Below, one piece after another: positions 44,607 to 53,519 of a DNA stretch of 54,201 bases. The notes under the pieces were generated by a model. The model did no database searches, was not told where the DNA came from, and saw nothing but the letters and a program-made list of their open reading frames with translations. Both the position numbers and the translations under genes were made by a program. The stretch's first letter is position 1; each line of letters starts with the position of its first letter. The stretch covers positions 1 to 54,201 of the forward strand of contig JAGSHN010000011.1 in NCBI GenBank assembly GCA_029855935.1, read 5' to 3'. The DNA is from Candidatus Thorarchaeota archaeon. GTDB taxonomy: Archaea > Asgardarchaeota > Thorarchaeia > Thorarchaeales > Thorarchaeaceae.

Positions 44607-45383
44607 TCACGCTGCCGGGTGATTATCTCTCATCCATCGTATGACGATCTCAGTGGTCCTCCGCCTTGCCATCGGGTCGGACAGTACGTGGTCAGCACCC
44701 TCAACAACAATGAGCGACTTTGGTTGTCCTGCTCTGTCGTGAAGCCTCCGCACCCCGGCGAGGTCGATCAGCTCATCACGGTCGCCAGTGACAATCAGCA
44801 GCGGCCTTGGAGTGACTAGAGCGACATCACGTATGGGGTTGTAGGTGCGCGCATCCTCTCTCAGATGGCGCACCACTTCCTCGACATCGTCCGCTGTTTC
44901 AAGGCCGTGCATCTCGGATGGCATCTCGCGCTGCACATACTCAAGGACCTCGTATGCCGCGGGGGAGTGGGCGAACTGCTCTGTATCATAGACGGGCGCC
45001 CGGACGCAGACCGCCCCCACTGCTGGTGTTCTTGCAGCTGCGCAGATTGCGATGGCACCACCAAAGCTTGCGCCATAGAGTGCCACCTTGCCGCCACGGA
45101 CGTACGGCTGCGCAAGTAGGAATCTGATTGCAGTCTGCGTGTCCTCCAACTGCCCGGCCAGAGAGAAGGTGCCCCGGCTCCTGCGAAAGCCCCTGAAGTC
45201 AAAGGTCAGTACTGCGAAGCCAGCTCTTGCCAGCTCTGTCGCAATTCCCACCACCTGATCCGGTGACCCCGGAAGGCCGTGGAGTTTGCACACAGCCGGG
45301 AAGGGCCCCTCGCTGAGTGGAAGCACAACATCACCCCGTAGGGTGTTCCTCCCGGACCTGAGAGTGACTGGTCTCACTGACAC
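44607..45383 (-). CDS. Alpha/beta-hydrolase
   Basis: A 258-residue hydrolase. The oxyanion HGLPGSPDQV, nucleophile elbow YGASFGGAIA (Ser), VTGDRDELI (Asp) and GADHVLSDP (His) complete the triad. The FDFRGFRRSRGTF stretch resembles lysophospholipase/peptidase S9-like serine hydrolases. It shares a leftward transcription unit with the kinase gene 30 nt upstream. Substrate unknown. Confidence 0.85.
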   Translation of the reverse strand: MSVRPVTLRSGRNTLRGDVVLPLSEGPFPAVCKLHGLPGSPDQVVGIATELARAGFAVLTFDFRGFRRSRGTFSLAGQLEDTQTAIRFLLAQPYVRGGKVALYGASFGGAIAICAAARTPAVGAVCVRAPVYDTEQFAHSPAAYEVLEYVQREMPSEMHGLETADDVEEVVRHLREDARTYNPIRDVALVTPRPLLIVTGDRDELIDLAGVRRLHDRAGQPKSLIVVEGADHVLSDPMARRRTTEIVIRWMRDNHPAA

Positions 45384-45413
45384 CTCCGTCGCGGTCGTTC
45401 TCCTCTCTCCCTC

Positions 45414-47147
45414 CTACTGGTGTCTATTCAGACCGGGTGCCCTTCGCGGACGATGTTTCGCGTAGGGCAGTGTTATTACGAACTGATACTGCTGTTCATT
45501 CCTTCTGTCTTCTGCCTCTCTCCGTTCTATTGTGAGGTCCCCTCCTGCTCGGACAACGATCTCGTGTGTGATTGCTACTCCGGCCCGCCCGTCTGTTACT
45601 CTCATTGTAAAGGTGTCTGCTGGTACGGGTGACGGTTCGGAGTCCAGCTCGGGGGCGAGGAAGTGCCCGATGATGAGCTGGAGCCGCCCCTCGTCCGCCG
45701 GGTCTACGTTTGTTCTAGCGAAGATCTTCACCTCGTCTGACTGCTGCGAGTAGAGACAGTAATGAATCAACATAGAGAGAGCCATATCCAGCATTGGGCT
45801 GGCTGGGACAAGGTAGTCCTTGTCGATAGCGATGTCGGCCCTTATTGTGATCTTGGGATGCCGAATCTTGACCACCATCAACGCACGCTCGACTGCCTCT
45901 CGAACCGCTATCAGCTCCGGTGACATCTTCAGGTCGGAGGGGTACCTCTTTGAACGAGCATCCGCCACGAGCTGTGCTGTGGAGTCCACAACTCCACGTA
46001 GCTCCGCCAAAAGCGAGTCACGGTCATTGTTGTTGAGTTCTCTCTCTGAGAGAATATCAAGGCCTATTGTCAGGGCCTGCAAGCGGTTTGCCACATCGTG
46101 TGCTATCATGTCAAGGTAGGTCTCAGCGTAGTTGCGCTCTCTGATGACCACATCAAGAAGGTCTGCCAGCTGCTCGGCTCCGGCATATTGCGCGGCTGCA
46201 GTGACATCCACAATCACCACCCTGACAAGGTGCACGGTTCCATTACTGTCCTGCCAGTGCGGGCGGACCTCAATCTGGAACCTCCGGCCCGGCCCCAGCT
46301 TGTCTATGACGACACTTGGAACGAGAACGGTCTCTCCTGTCTTGAAGACACGCTTGATGGTCTCTCTCTGCAGGCCCACCACATACCTTGCGACTGCACC
46401 CGCTGGAGAGCGCGCAGAGCGGATCGTCCCTGTTCCTATTGTTGTCATCTCCACCTCCAGATCTCTATTCACAAGAATGACACTGACTTGGGGGGCGGGT
46501 GTCAGTCCAATGGTCCGAAGAGTTGTTCTCAGCCAGCCTCCAAACACGACGAGCAGACTGCCCAGTTCCATGATGTACATTGAACCAGAGATGTCAAGGG
46601 TACCGCTCAGTGCCACTGCTCCCCCGATTCCAATGGTGACGAGCCCAATGACCTGCGACATGACGGCATGGCCGACGAGCCGCAGTGCGTATCTCATAGG
46701 GCTGCGTCTCAAGATGTCAATGGCGAGTCCGCCTACCATCACCAATACGAGTAGGGCAAGAATCATCACACCCACGTTGAGGCGCGAGACTATCAGTGTG
46801 TACGCAGCACCGAACAGTGCCAGTGCCACTGGAACAACATACGTCAGGATGACCGTTCTCTGGTGAATACCAACAAGCTTCGCGAAGCGACGGGCATCTA
46901 CAAGTTCCAGACCAAGCACCGTCGTGAGCGCGGAAACAACTATTAGAAGCGCCTCTGATACGATGACTAGCTCCGAGGGGTAGACCGCTGTGCCGCGGAT
47001 GTACCAGAGTTCTCCCCCCACAAGAGTCAGCACACCGAACGCGACCATCAATCGGGACTGCCTGTCACCGTGGAGTATCGCTCTCACTCCGAAGACTAGG
47101 ACTATCGCGGCGCCCATCAGTATTGGCAGTGCAAACTCGGTCTGCAT
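45414..47147 (-). CDS. Membrane histidine-kinase-like protein, degenerate ATPase
   Basis: A 577-residue protein. Residues 1-215 hold about seven hydrophobic helices. A PAS-like region follows (VILVNRDLEVEMTTIGTGTI), and then MIAHDVANRLQALTIGLDIL, an H-box with His. The later ATPase region lacks the canonical N-box (LSMLIHYCLYS instead of N-x-x-x-N) and the DxGxG motif; only VTDGRAGVAITHEIV resembles a G2-like part. It may bind signal but not catalyse by itself. The neighbouring hydrolase gene could be part of its output. Confidence 0.75.
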   Translation of the reverse strand: MQTEFALPILMGAAIVLVFGVRAILHGDRQSRLMVAFGVLTLVGGELWYIRGTAVYPSELVIVSEALLIVVSALTTVLGLELVDARRFAKLVGIHQRTVILTYVVPVALALFGAAYTLIVSRLNVGVMILALLVLVMVGGLAIDILRRSPMRYALRLVGHAVMSQVIGLVTIGIGGAVALSGTLDISGSMYIMELGSLLVVFGGWLRTTLRTIGLTPAPQVSVILVNRDLEVEMTTIGTGTIRSARSPAGAVARYVVGLQRETIKRVFKTGETVLVPSVVIDKLGPGRRFQIEVRPHWQDSNGTVHLVRVVIVDVTAAAQYAGAEQLADLLDVVIRERNYAETYLDMIAHDVANRLQALTIGLDILSERELNNNDRDSLLAELRGVVDSTAQLVADARSKRYPSDLKMSPELIAVREAVERALMVVKIRHPKITIRADIAIDKDYLVPASPMLDMALSMLIHYCLYSQQSDEVKIFARTNVDPADEGRLQLIIGHFLAPELDSEPSPVPADTFTMRVTDGRAGVAITHEIVVRAGGDLTIERREAEDRRNEQQYQFVITLPYAKHRPRRAPGLNRHQ

Positions 47148-47265
47148 AGCACACCCTCATCGAAGCCACACCGCGGCAAGTCCCTAGTACCGGGCCTGAC
47201 TAACTCTGTATGCAATCAAGATAAACTAACCTATCTCCTATCTGTGACTATTCGGGCACATTGCG

Positions 47266-47886
47266 TCAGGACGGAATGACGACCGAGAGGTCGTTTCTCC
47301 TGAGCAGCAGAATGATTATCCAGAGCCACACAATGGCTGACAACGCGGTCAGAATCTCTGGAATCGCCACGCCAGTCCAGGGTGCTGTGCGCCCGAAGGT
47401 GATCCACCACAGATAGAACGATTCGAAGGGCTCTACTATTGACAGGACCGCGAACCACCTGAGGCCCGGGAACCTCAGCCAACTCAGGCCTATTGTCCAC
47501 ATAGCGAATGGAAAGCTGAAGAAGAAGAGAACCGAGACGAAGAAGTGGATGCGACCTGCGTTCTCCGAGAACACTCCGATGAGCAATAGTCCGATGGTGG
47601 AGACGAGGAATATTGCGAACCCGACCTTTGTGAACACGTCGGATGTCCTTCGCAGGAGCCAGACCACGAACCAGGCAACGAGCACTCCAGTGACAACTAG
47701 GCCAGCGTTGAATATGATGGCCGCCACGATGCCATTGTCGTAATTCCCAAGATCACTGAGAGCGTTGTCAAACCAGTCGAACCAGGGCGAGATTGAGATG
47801 CTGACAATGATGGCCGCGAGGGCTACGAGGGGGGCAAGGCCTCCCACAAGGGATGCGTTCCTTTCCAAGTCGATTGAGCGCACCAT
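47266..47886 (-). CDS. DUF998-family membrane protein
   Basis: A 206-residue membrane protein with six helices. SPWFDWFDNALSDLG near residue 35 is the DUF998 signature (the first loop with SDLG), and the last helix ends in LLRRNDLSV. Family function is unknown. It is the upstream gene of the leftward group with the kinase-like protein, 118 nt away. Confidence 0.8.
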   Translation of the reverse strand: MVRSIDLERNASLVGGLAPLVALAAIIVSISISPWFDWFDNALSDLGNYDNGIVAAIIFNAGLVVTGVLVAWFVVWLLRRTSDVFTKVGFAIFLVSTIGLLLIGVFSENAGRIHFFVSVLFFFSFPFAMWTIGLSWLRFPGLRWFAVLSIVEPFESFYLWWITFGRTAPWTGVAIPEILTALSAIVWLWIIILLLRRNDLSVVIPS

Positions 47887-48128
47887 ACGGAGCGGGTCGC
47901 GCGAAGGCGGTGTTAAGCATTATGGCACTGTGCATTGTGCCTGCAGCTTTCACACATGCGCGTGACTCATGTTCAGCTACCAGTCGAGTTCTCCGTGCGT
48001 TCAGTCCCAGATGTACAGGTCTCCTTCACATCTGGAGTTCGCGGCTCAACTACAGGTCACAATTAGACTTTTCAGGAGTTGTTCACACAGTCTGCTCAAT
48101 CAGTGCCGGAACAGGAAGGTCTGTTAGA

Positions 48129-48509
48129 TTGGAGTCAGGTGCAACTTGTCCCTATTGTGGGTATCACGTCACGGACATCCCAATTGATACAACTCGAGAC
48201 TCGTTCATTGTACGATGCCCCAACTGCGGCGGTACTTTTGAGTACATAGTCGGATTTGGTGCATTCGCCCCCGCCGGCGGTACTGGGCAACCTCCCTCGC
48301 AACCATCGGGGTTTGCCGAGGGTCCGACTCCCACCTATGAGCCGCGGTATGTCTCTGGTCCCGAGCAGGAGCCACAGCCGTATGTCCCTCCAACTCCAAA
48401 GGAGGAAGAGGGGCGGGGAAGCAAGTGCAAGTGCTGCTGCACGTGTCTCATCTGTATATGGATTATCCAGCTTATTGTCGTGTTGTTGATGTGGGGTTTG
48501 TCACACTAG
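48129..48509 (+). CDS. Zinc-ribbon protein with Cys-rich C-terminal anchor
   Basis: A protein of about 126 residues from TTG 48129; GGAAGG lies upstream, but no ATG is in place and the start is uncertain. CPYCGYH and CPNCGGTF form a zinc ribbon near the N-terminus. A Pro/Gly/Glu-rich linker (QPPSQPSGFAEGPTPTYEPR) follows. The tail has GSKCKCCCTCLIC right before a hydrophobic helix (IWIIQLIVVLLMWGL). The cysteine patch before the membrane recalls lipidated or metal-binding sites. Confidence 0.7.
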   Translation: MESGATCPYCGYHVTDIPIDTTRDSFIVRCPNCGGTFEYIVGFGAFAPAGGTGQPPSQPSGFAEGPTPTYEPRYVSGPEQEPQPYVPPTPKEEEGRGSKCKCCCTCLICIWIIQLIVVLLMWGLSH

Positions 48510-48750
48510 GCGAGTCATCGACCTGAGCAGCAGCAGTGCGCAGACACTTACTCCTCCGCATACCGTAGGCATTGTTTCATTGTGGACGACCATGACTGCA
48601 GGAGAACGCCCAGGGCTGGTGCCTTCACGCAGGCGATGCCCGCCCACTGTCTGTTCCTCGCCAGCTGATTCTACCCAGTCAAAGATAAAAGGTGGGTCTA
48701 CATTGTCCCGGATTATCAACACACACTCTGGGACTGCGAGGTGCAGCCAG

Positions 48751-49665
48751 TTGACCGAGGCTGAAGTCTACGACAAGGTAATCACAATGGAGGAGGCCGT
48801 CAAGATGGTGCACGATGGCGACGGCCTCTTCTGGGGCGGCTTTGGCTATCAGAGGGCGCCCATCGCCTTTGCCCACGAGCTGGTCCGACAGAAGAAACGC
48901 AATCTGACAATCTACACCTGTGGCTCTGAGATTGACATCGAGATAATGGTTGGTGCGTACGTCCTCAGCAGGCTTGAGATCGCCTTCGTTGCGATAGAGG
49001 CCTTGGGCCTTGCCAACAATGTTCGCCGGCGAGTGGCTGAGGGCGCCATTGAGATTGAGGACTACAGCAATCTGGCGATGGCGATGCGCTTCCTCGGAGG
49101 TGCACTCAATGTCCCCTTCATGCCCATTCGCACCCTGATGGGGACTGACATAGTGAACAAGTCGAGATATCGTGGTGACAAGAAACTGAAGGTCATCGAC
49201 TGTCCGTTCACTGGTCAGAAGGTCTGCCTTGTACCATCAGTGCAGCCCGAGTTCAGTATCGTTCACGTCCAGCGAGTCGACAAGAACGGCAACGCTCAGA
49301 TAGACGGAATCGTCGGCGAGGACCTCGAGGGATCTCGCTGTGGGAAGAAGCTGATAGTGCTTGCGGAGGAGATTGTAGGAGAGGAGGAGATTCGCCACTC
49401 GCCGTCACGGACGGCCATCCCGGCGATGTACGTGCACCACATAGTCGTGCTGCCTTTCGTCGCGCATCCGATGCAGTGTCACAACTACTATGATTATGAC
49501 CTTGAGCATCTGATGATGTTTCACAAGATGACGAAGACCGAAGAGGGATGGCAGGAATACCTTGACGAATACATTCTCGGAGTCGACAATCACTTTGAGT
49601 ATCTCAACATTGTGGGCTGGGAGCGTCTTCACAGCCTGAGAGCGAAGAGACCGTGGGGCTATTGA
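48751..49665 (+). CDS. CoA-transferase subunit A (glutaconate CoA-transferase type)
   Basis: A protein of about 304 residues from TTG 48751, after GAGGTG; TTG 48703 and ATG 48787 are alternatives. The first conserved segment is KVITMEEAVKMVHDGDGLFW, then GGFGYQRAPIAFAHELVRQ and VPFMPIRTLMGTD. It pairs with the next gene. A TATA-like AAAGATAAAAGG lies at 48681-48692. Family I CoA-transferases use an acyl-CoA/carboxylate exchange; the exact acid is not evident. Confidence 0.85.
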   Translation: MTEAEVYDKVITMEEAVKMVHDGDGLFWGGFGYQRAPIAFAHELVRQKKRNLTIYTCGSEIDIEIMVGAYVLSRLEIAFVAIEALGLANNVRRRVAEGAIEIEDYSNLAMAMRFLGGALNVPFMPIRTLMGTDIVNKSRYRGDKKLKVIDCPFTGQKVCLVPSVQPEFSIVHVQRVDKNGNAQIDGIVGEDLEGSRCGKKLIVLAEEIVGEEEIRHSPSRTAIPAMYVHHIVVLPFVAHPMQCHNYYDYDLEHLMMFHKMTKTEEGWQEYLDEYILGVDNHFEYLNIVGWERLHSLRAKRPWGY

Positions 49666-49679
49666 GGAGGTGACAGACG

Positions 49680-50450
49680 TTGGTGAAGTATACCAAGATC
49701 GAGTTTCTCACGGCCTGCGCGGCCAGTCACGTACGGGATGGCGAGAATGTCTTCGGCGGCACGGGAATGCCACTGCTCGCAGCGTTGCTGGCAAAGGAGA
49801 CCCACGCTCCGCACATCAACCTGATCTCTGAGGCCGGGTTCATAGATGCCCATCCGCGGAATGTGCCCCTGTCGGTGGCCGACTCGAGATACTACTATGG
49901 GTGTGCAGCCGCTATAGGCCTGATCGAGACACTTGGCTTCATCCTTCAGGCCGGACGCATCGACGTGGGCTTTCTCGGTGCGGCGCAGATTGACGAGTAC
50001 GGCAATCTCAACACGACATACATTGGCCCGTACGAGAAGCCCAAGGTGCGGCTCCCCGGTAGTGGCGGCGGCAATGATATAGCATCCTGTGCGAAGCGTC
50101 TTGTCATAATGATGACGCACGACAAGCGGAAGTTCGTCAAGAAGCTCGACTATATGACAAGTCCCGGTCATCTAGAGGGTCCGGGGTCCCGCGAGAAATG
50201 GGGTCTGATAGGTGGCGGTCCGGAGGTCGTCATCACTGACATGTGTCAGATGGACTTTGACCCGGAGACAAAGAAGATTCGTCTCATGACGGTTCATCCT
50301 GGATACACCGTGGACGATGTCCTCGACAATGTGATGTTCGACCTGATCGTCCCTGAAAAGGTGCCGCAGACGCCCGAGCCGACCGAGGAACAGATTCGCA
50401 TAATGCATGAGCTCGACCCGCACGGCGTCTACCTGGGGAAGGGCAAATAG
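49680..50450 (+). CDS. CoA-transferase subunit B (glutaconate CoA-transferase type)
   Basis: A 256-residue protein starting at TTG 49680 (GGAGGTG before it). Motifs HINLISEAGFIDAHP and VGFLGAAQIDEYGNLNTTYI fit the beta subunit, and PGSGGGNDIASCAKR is the glycine-rich oxyanion part. The catalytic Glu in the first motif (SEAG) matches SENG in family members. The gene is 14 nt from subunit A. Confidence 0.88.
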   Translation: MVKYTKIEFLTACAASHVRDGENVFGGTGMPLLAALLAKETHAPHINLISEAGFIDAHPRNVPLSVADSRYYYGCAAAIGLIETLGFILQAGRIDVGFLGAAQIDEYGNLNTTYIGPYEKPKVRLPGSGGGNDIASCAKRLVIMMTHDKRKFVKKLDYMTSPGHLEGPGSREKWGLIGGGPEVVITDMCQMDFDPETKKIRLMTVHPGYTVDDVLDNVMFDLIVPEKVPQTPEPTEEQIRIMHELDPHGVYLGKGK

Positions 50451-51235
50451 TGAGGGAGAACGGGTCGGCCGTGGCGCACAGCGACCTCAGCAGAGTGAGA
50501 GCGGTCATCTTCGACCTTGATGGCACGCTTGTCGACACGAAGCGGTTTCCTGTGATAGCCAGCCAGAACCTCTTCGCCAGACTGGAGATCGATTCTGAAG
50601 CCCTGTTCCAGAGGTTCCTAGCATCGCTCATCGCAGAGTATTTCCGGCTCATCGATGCCGTTGTGGACGGGGCAGAATACATTCGCCCGTGGGAGATCAT
50701 CCGCAGATCCATTCGGGTGGCGCTGAACGACATTGGCGTGAGCATCGAGGATGAAACTCTGGACTCGGCGACAGACGAGTTCCACCGGCTACATCTGGAG
50801 TTGTCGCAACTCTATCCCGGGGCGGCGGACCTGCTCTCCGTCCTTCGGGGACGCGGTGTCCGGATGGCCGTCATAACCAACTCCTTCGAGGGTGACACAG
50901 AGACGATACTCCGACGAGAGGGTGTCGTAGATTATTTTGACGTCATCGTCGATGGCGCTATAGCGCGGACGTACAAGCCACATCCCCGACCGTTTCGCAT
51001 CGCCCTTGAGGGCCTCGATGCGACGCCGGAGGAGGCATTGGTCATTGGCGACGAGTACTACGCAGATATGGTGGGTGCGCACAGGGCTGGACTGAGAGCG
51101 TTCTGGGTGAACGTTCGGGGCCGGCCTCTCGATGAGTACACTCGGAAGTTCGGTGAACAGACCCGACCACTCCTCACTGTGAGCGTGATATCGGAGTTGC
51201 TGCCAATCTTTGCAAGTGATAAGCCACAGGCCTGA
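50450..51235 (+). CDS. HAD-family phosphatase
   Basis: A 261-residue protein. Motifs: VIFDLDGTLVDT (catalytic Asps), MAVITNSFEGD, KPHPRPF (Lys) and VIGDEYYADMVGAHRAG (acidic pair). The helical cap lies between motifs I and II. Members are phosphoglycolate-phosphatase-like. Its GTG start overlaps the stop of the CoA-transferase gene by 1 nt (TAGTGAGG), so it belongs to the same operon. GTG at 50471 is an alternative start. Confidence 0.85.
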   Translation: MRENGSAVAHSDLSRVRAVIFDLDGTLVDTKRFPVIASQNLFARLEIDSEALFQRFLASLIAEYFRLIDAVVDGAEYIRPWEIIRRSIRVALNDIGVSIEDETLDSATDEFHRLHLELSQLYPGAADLLSVLRGRGVRMAVITNSFEGDTETILRREGVVDYFDVIVDGAIARTYKPHPRPFRIALEGLDATPEEALVIGDEYYADMVGAHRAGLRAFWVNVRGRPLDEYTRKFGEQTRPLLTVSVISELLPIFASDKPQA

Positions 51236-51377
51236 CTTGTGCATTCGTCACAGTACATGTGACAGTGATGGCTGCCGTGGTCAGAGCCCTTCTCCCCTTG
51301 GGCTGGACTCTGTCGTGGAGCCACGCCTCCCTGCCGACTCCAGCATCCACCGTGTCCCTACCGGTGGTGATATACGG

Positions 51378-51393
51378 GATATCTATATTAATA
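51378..51393 (+). promoter_or_regulatory. Promoter of the small helical protein
   Basis: ATCTATATTAATAC is a strong TATA-like sequence about 55 nt before the ATG at 51447; the adjoining GATATACGGGATATC shows a short repeated GATATC/GATATA. Confidence 0.45.
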
Positions 51394-51446
51394 CACGAAT
51401 ACAGCCACTATGCGGGCCGTGTCGAGCAAGGGAGATGTGACCATAG

Positions 51447-51899
51447 ATGAGCAAGAACAATGAGGCCTCCGAGATGATCCGGGCGAGGAGCGACCTCATC
51501 GACATGATTCGCGCCTCGCGAGAGGACATCGAGACACTCATACAGATCATCGAGAACGAGTTGAAGGACATTCGCGAGGGTGACACGGCCGAGCGGATAT
51601 CCAAGGCGGTCTCGCGTGTGGCCGAGGGCTCGGGTGCTGACACAGACTCCGTCTACAATGTCCTCTACTGGCTGACCCAGTCGGGACCCGACGCTCGACA
51701 GGCCATCATCGTGCAGACGCTGGAGACAATGATGAATGATGAGGAGCTGAGAGACGTCGCTCTGGCAATACTCAGGCGGCTCTCCTCAAAGGAGAACGTG
51801 GACATTGTTCTCAAGTACGTGGACAAGAACGTCTTGACTCTCAGTCAGGCAATCTATGTTCTACTCTACCCTGACGCCTCTGGGATTCTTCAGGACTGA
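51447..51899 (+). CDS. Helical protein of unknown function
   Basis: A 150-residue soluble protein, almost entirely helical (DLIDMIRASREDIETLIQII, then ENELKDIREGD, ALAILRRLSSKENVDIVLKY). The second half, with repeated LxxLL-like helices, resembles HEAT- or ARM-like repeats (ARQAIIVQTLETMMNDEELR). No family is recognised. GGGAG lies 12 nt before the ATG. It stands alone. Confidence 0.7.
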   Translation: MSKNNEASEMIRARSDLIDMIRASREDIETLIQIIENELKDIREGDTAERISKAVSRVAEGSGADTDSVYNVLYWLTQSGPDARQAIIVQTLETMMNDEELRDVALAILRRLSSKENVDIVLKYVDKNVLTLSQAIYVLLYPDASGILQD

Positions 51900-52215
51900 T
51901 CGCCAACTCCTCCCCACCAGATCCTTTCGGCTCATCTTGTCGGTCAGAGCCAACAGTGCGCACCGTCTTCATTCACTCTGCTCTCAGACGTGCTGCCAGG
52001 TCAACGGGTGGTCCGCCCACGCATCTATCTGGCCTCGCCGTCCGCAGAGACTGTTCTCCCCCACCGTCTCGGCGACTGCGTACAGAGTTTAAAGACGTCA
52101 TAAAGCTTCAACGTGCGGACTAGCGCCTCATAGGACACCTCGCACCCGCAGATCTACAAGGTCAGAAAAATCTCATTATAAATGGACTATGCGGAGTACT
52201 GACCGGTGGTTCACG
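51900..52215 (+). promoter_or_regulatory. Intergenic region with promoter
   Basis: No gene recognised. CATTATAAATGG at 52174-52185 is a good TATA box, about 30 nt before ATG 52216; this makes ATG 52189 an unlikely start. AGTTTAAAGACG and CATAAAGC near 52087-52105 are further TATA-like spots of unknown use. Confidence 0.45.
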
Positions 52216-53418
52216 ATGAAGAAACGATGGAAAGTGACACTTGCAGTTGCTCTTGCGGTACTGGTCCTGCAGCCGTTTCTTGGAACGGTCGCGGCACTGT
52301 CCTCAACGGAGACGACGACAACGACCATGCCCGGCGACCATACCCTGCCGACTCCTCCGAGGCAAGAGTACGGACCGGGCGGCGCACTGTTCATCCGTAC
52401 CTCGATAATGACAGTGATGGCCAATCCCAAGGTACCGATGTTCCACTTTTGGTTCGCTCGGGACGAGAATGGCAGTATCGCGAAGTTCGCCGTGATCTAT
52501 CTCGCGCTTGTGGAGTTTGAGGACCTCAATAGTGACGGAGCCTTTCAGTCGAATGAGACACTCTACTACGCTCCGCTTGCCGCATACGATTGGACACTTC
52601 TGACTGGCTCTGTCGAGCAGGACGGTCAGACTGTTGAGGTCTGGCTCAAGTACGTCAAGGGCGGAACGCGCGATGGCGGAATGCACGACGGTGACATGGA
52701 TGAGATACCATTTGTTGACCCGCGCGGCGTATCAGCCGTCGATCGATTCGAAGGTGTCACGCTCCAGATATGGGGCCACATCTACCTGAGCGACCATCAG
52801 GGCAATGTCAGTGACGAGAATGGCGTCAAGGCCACCTATCTCGTGCCAGGCGAGTCTGAGATGAAGATGGACATCGAGATTGGGAACTTTCCGTTCTCAA
52901 CGAATACCTCTCGCGTGGCTCTGCAGACACTCCTCAGAGAGTCTGATATGGGTCCACACCAGCCGCAGCAGCATCGGCACAGGTACAGAGTTCAGGAGCG
53001 GAACGGCCACTTCGATGGCACGTCCGATATGGACTGGAACAGGGTTCCAGGCAATGAGACAAGACTGCACAATCGTATGAACACTCACACTCAGCAGGTG
53101 GGGTTCTACGACGTAGACACTGATGCGCCGCAGGGCTACTTCAGCTGGGTGGACCGCGCCCAGGTCACTTGGCCGGGTGGCGACACAGATGTCGTCAATG
53201 TGACCGCCTCCTATGTCCCTGCTGGTGTGGGCCTTGCCCTGTACCTCGCGTACCCCAACTTTGACGACGGCACCCTACTTCATGACCCGTCAATCGGGCT
53301 GGCCCAAGAATACATCATAGCGCAGCCCTGGTCGCCCCTGGACTCGCCACTCCTGCTCGTTAGCATGGGCATCCTTGTGGTGGCTGTCGTGGCCGTCATT
53401 GCAGTCCGACGCAGGTGA
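52216..53418 (+). CDS. Secreted protein with C-terminal membrane anchor
   Basis: A 400-residue protein. The signal peptide is MKKRWKVTLAVALAVLVLQP and following hydrophobic residues. The Thr-rich part behind it (ETTTTTMPGD) is a spacer. The ectodomain has aspartate-rich stretches (FEDLNSDGAFQSNE, DGGMHDGDMDEIPF) that may bind calcium. The tail is one helix (LLLVSMGILVVAVVAVIAV) plus RRR. No fold is recognised. It shares architecture with the protein at 33343-34713. Confidence 0.8.
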   Translation: MKKRWKVTLAVALAVLVLQPFLGTVAALSSTETTTTTMPGDHTLPTPPRQEYGPGGALFIRTSIMTVMANPKVPMFHFWFARDENGSIAKFAVIYLALVEFEDLNSDGAFQSNETLYYAPLAAYDWTLLTGSVEQDGQTVEVWLKYVKGGTRDGGMHDGDMDEIPFVDPRGVSAVDRFEGVTLQIWGHIYLSDHQGNVSDENGVKATYLVPGESEMKMDIEIGNFPFSTNTSRVALQTLLRESDMGPHQPQQHRHRYRVQERNGHFDGTSDMDWNRVPGNETRLHNRMNTHTQQVGFYDVDTDAPQGYFSWVDRAQVTWPGGDTDVVNVTASYVPAGVGLALYLAYPNFDDGTLLHDPSIGLAQEYIIAQPWSPLDSPLLLVSMGILVVAVVAVIAVRRR

Positions 53419-53471
53419 GGAGACATCAGCAGCGTGCCAGTGCGGTCACGCTGCTTCCTCACCTCTTTTAT
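53413..53471 (+). terminator. Long hairpin terminator
   Basis: AGGTGAGGA pairs with TCCTCACCT and an inner AGCAGCGTG pairs with CACGCTGCT, followed by CTTTTATT. The outer arm includes the TGA of the preceding gene. It forms one of the strongest hairpins in the window. Confidence 0.7.
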
Positions 53472-53519
53472 TGTCCGGGGTTGACTCTTCTGAGCAGATA
53501 TTCCTGGAGGTAGGACAGG

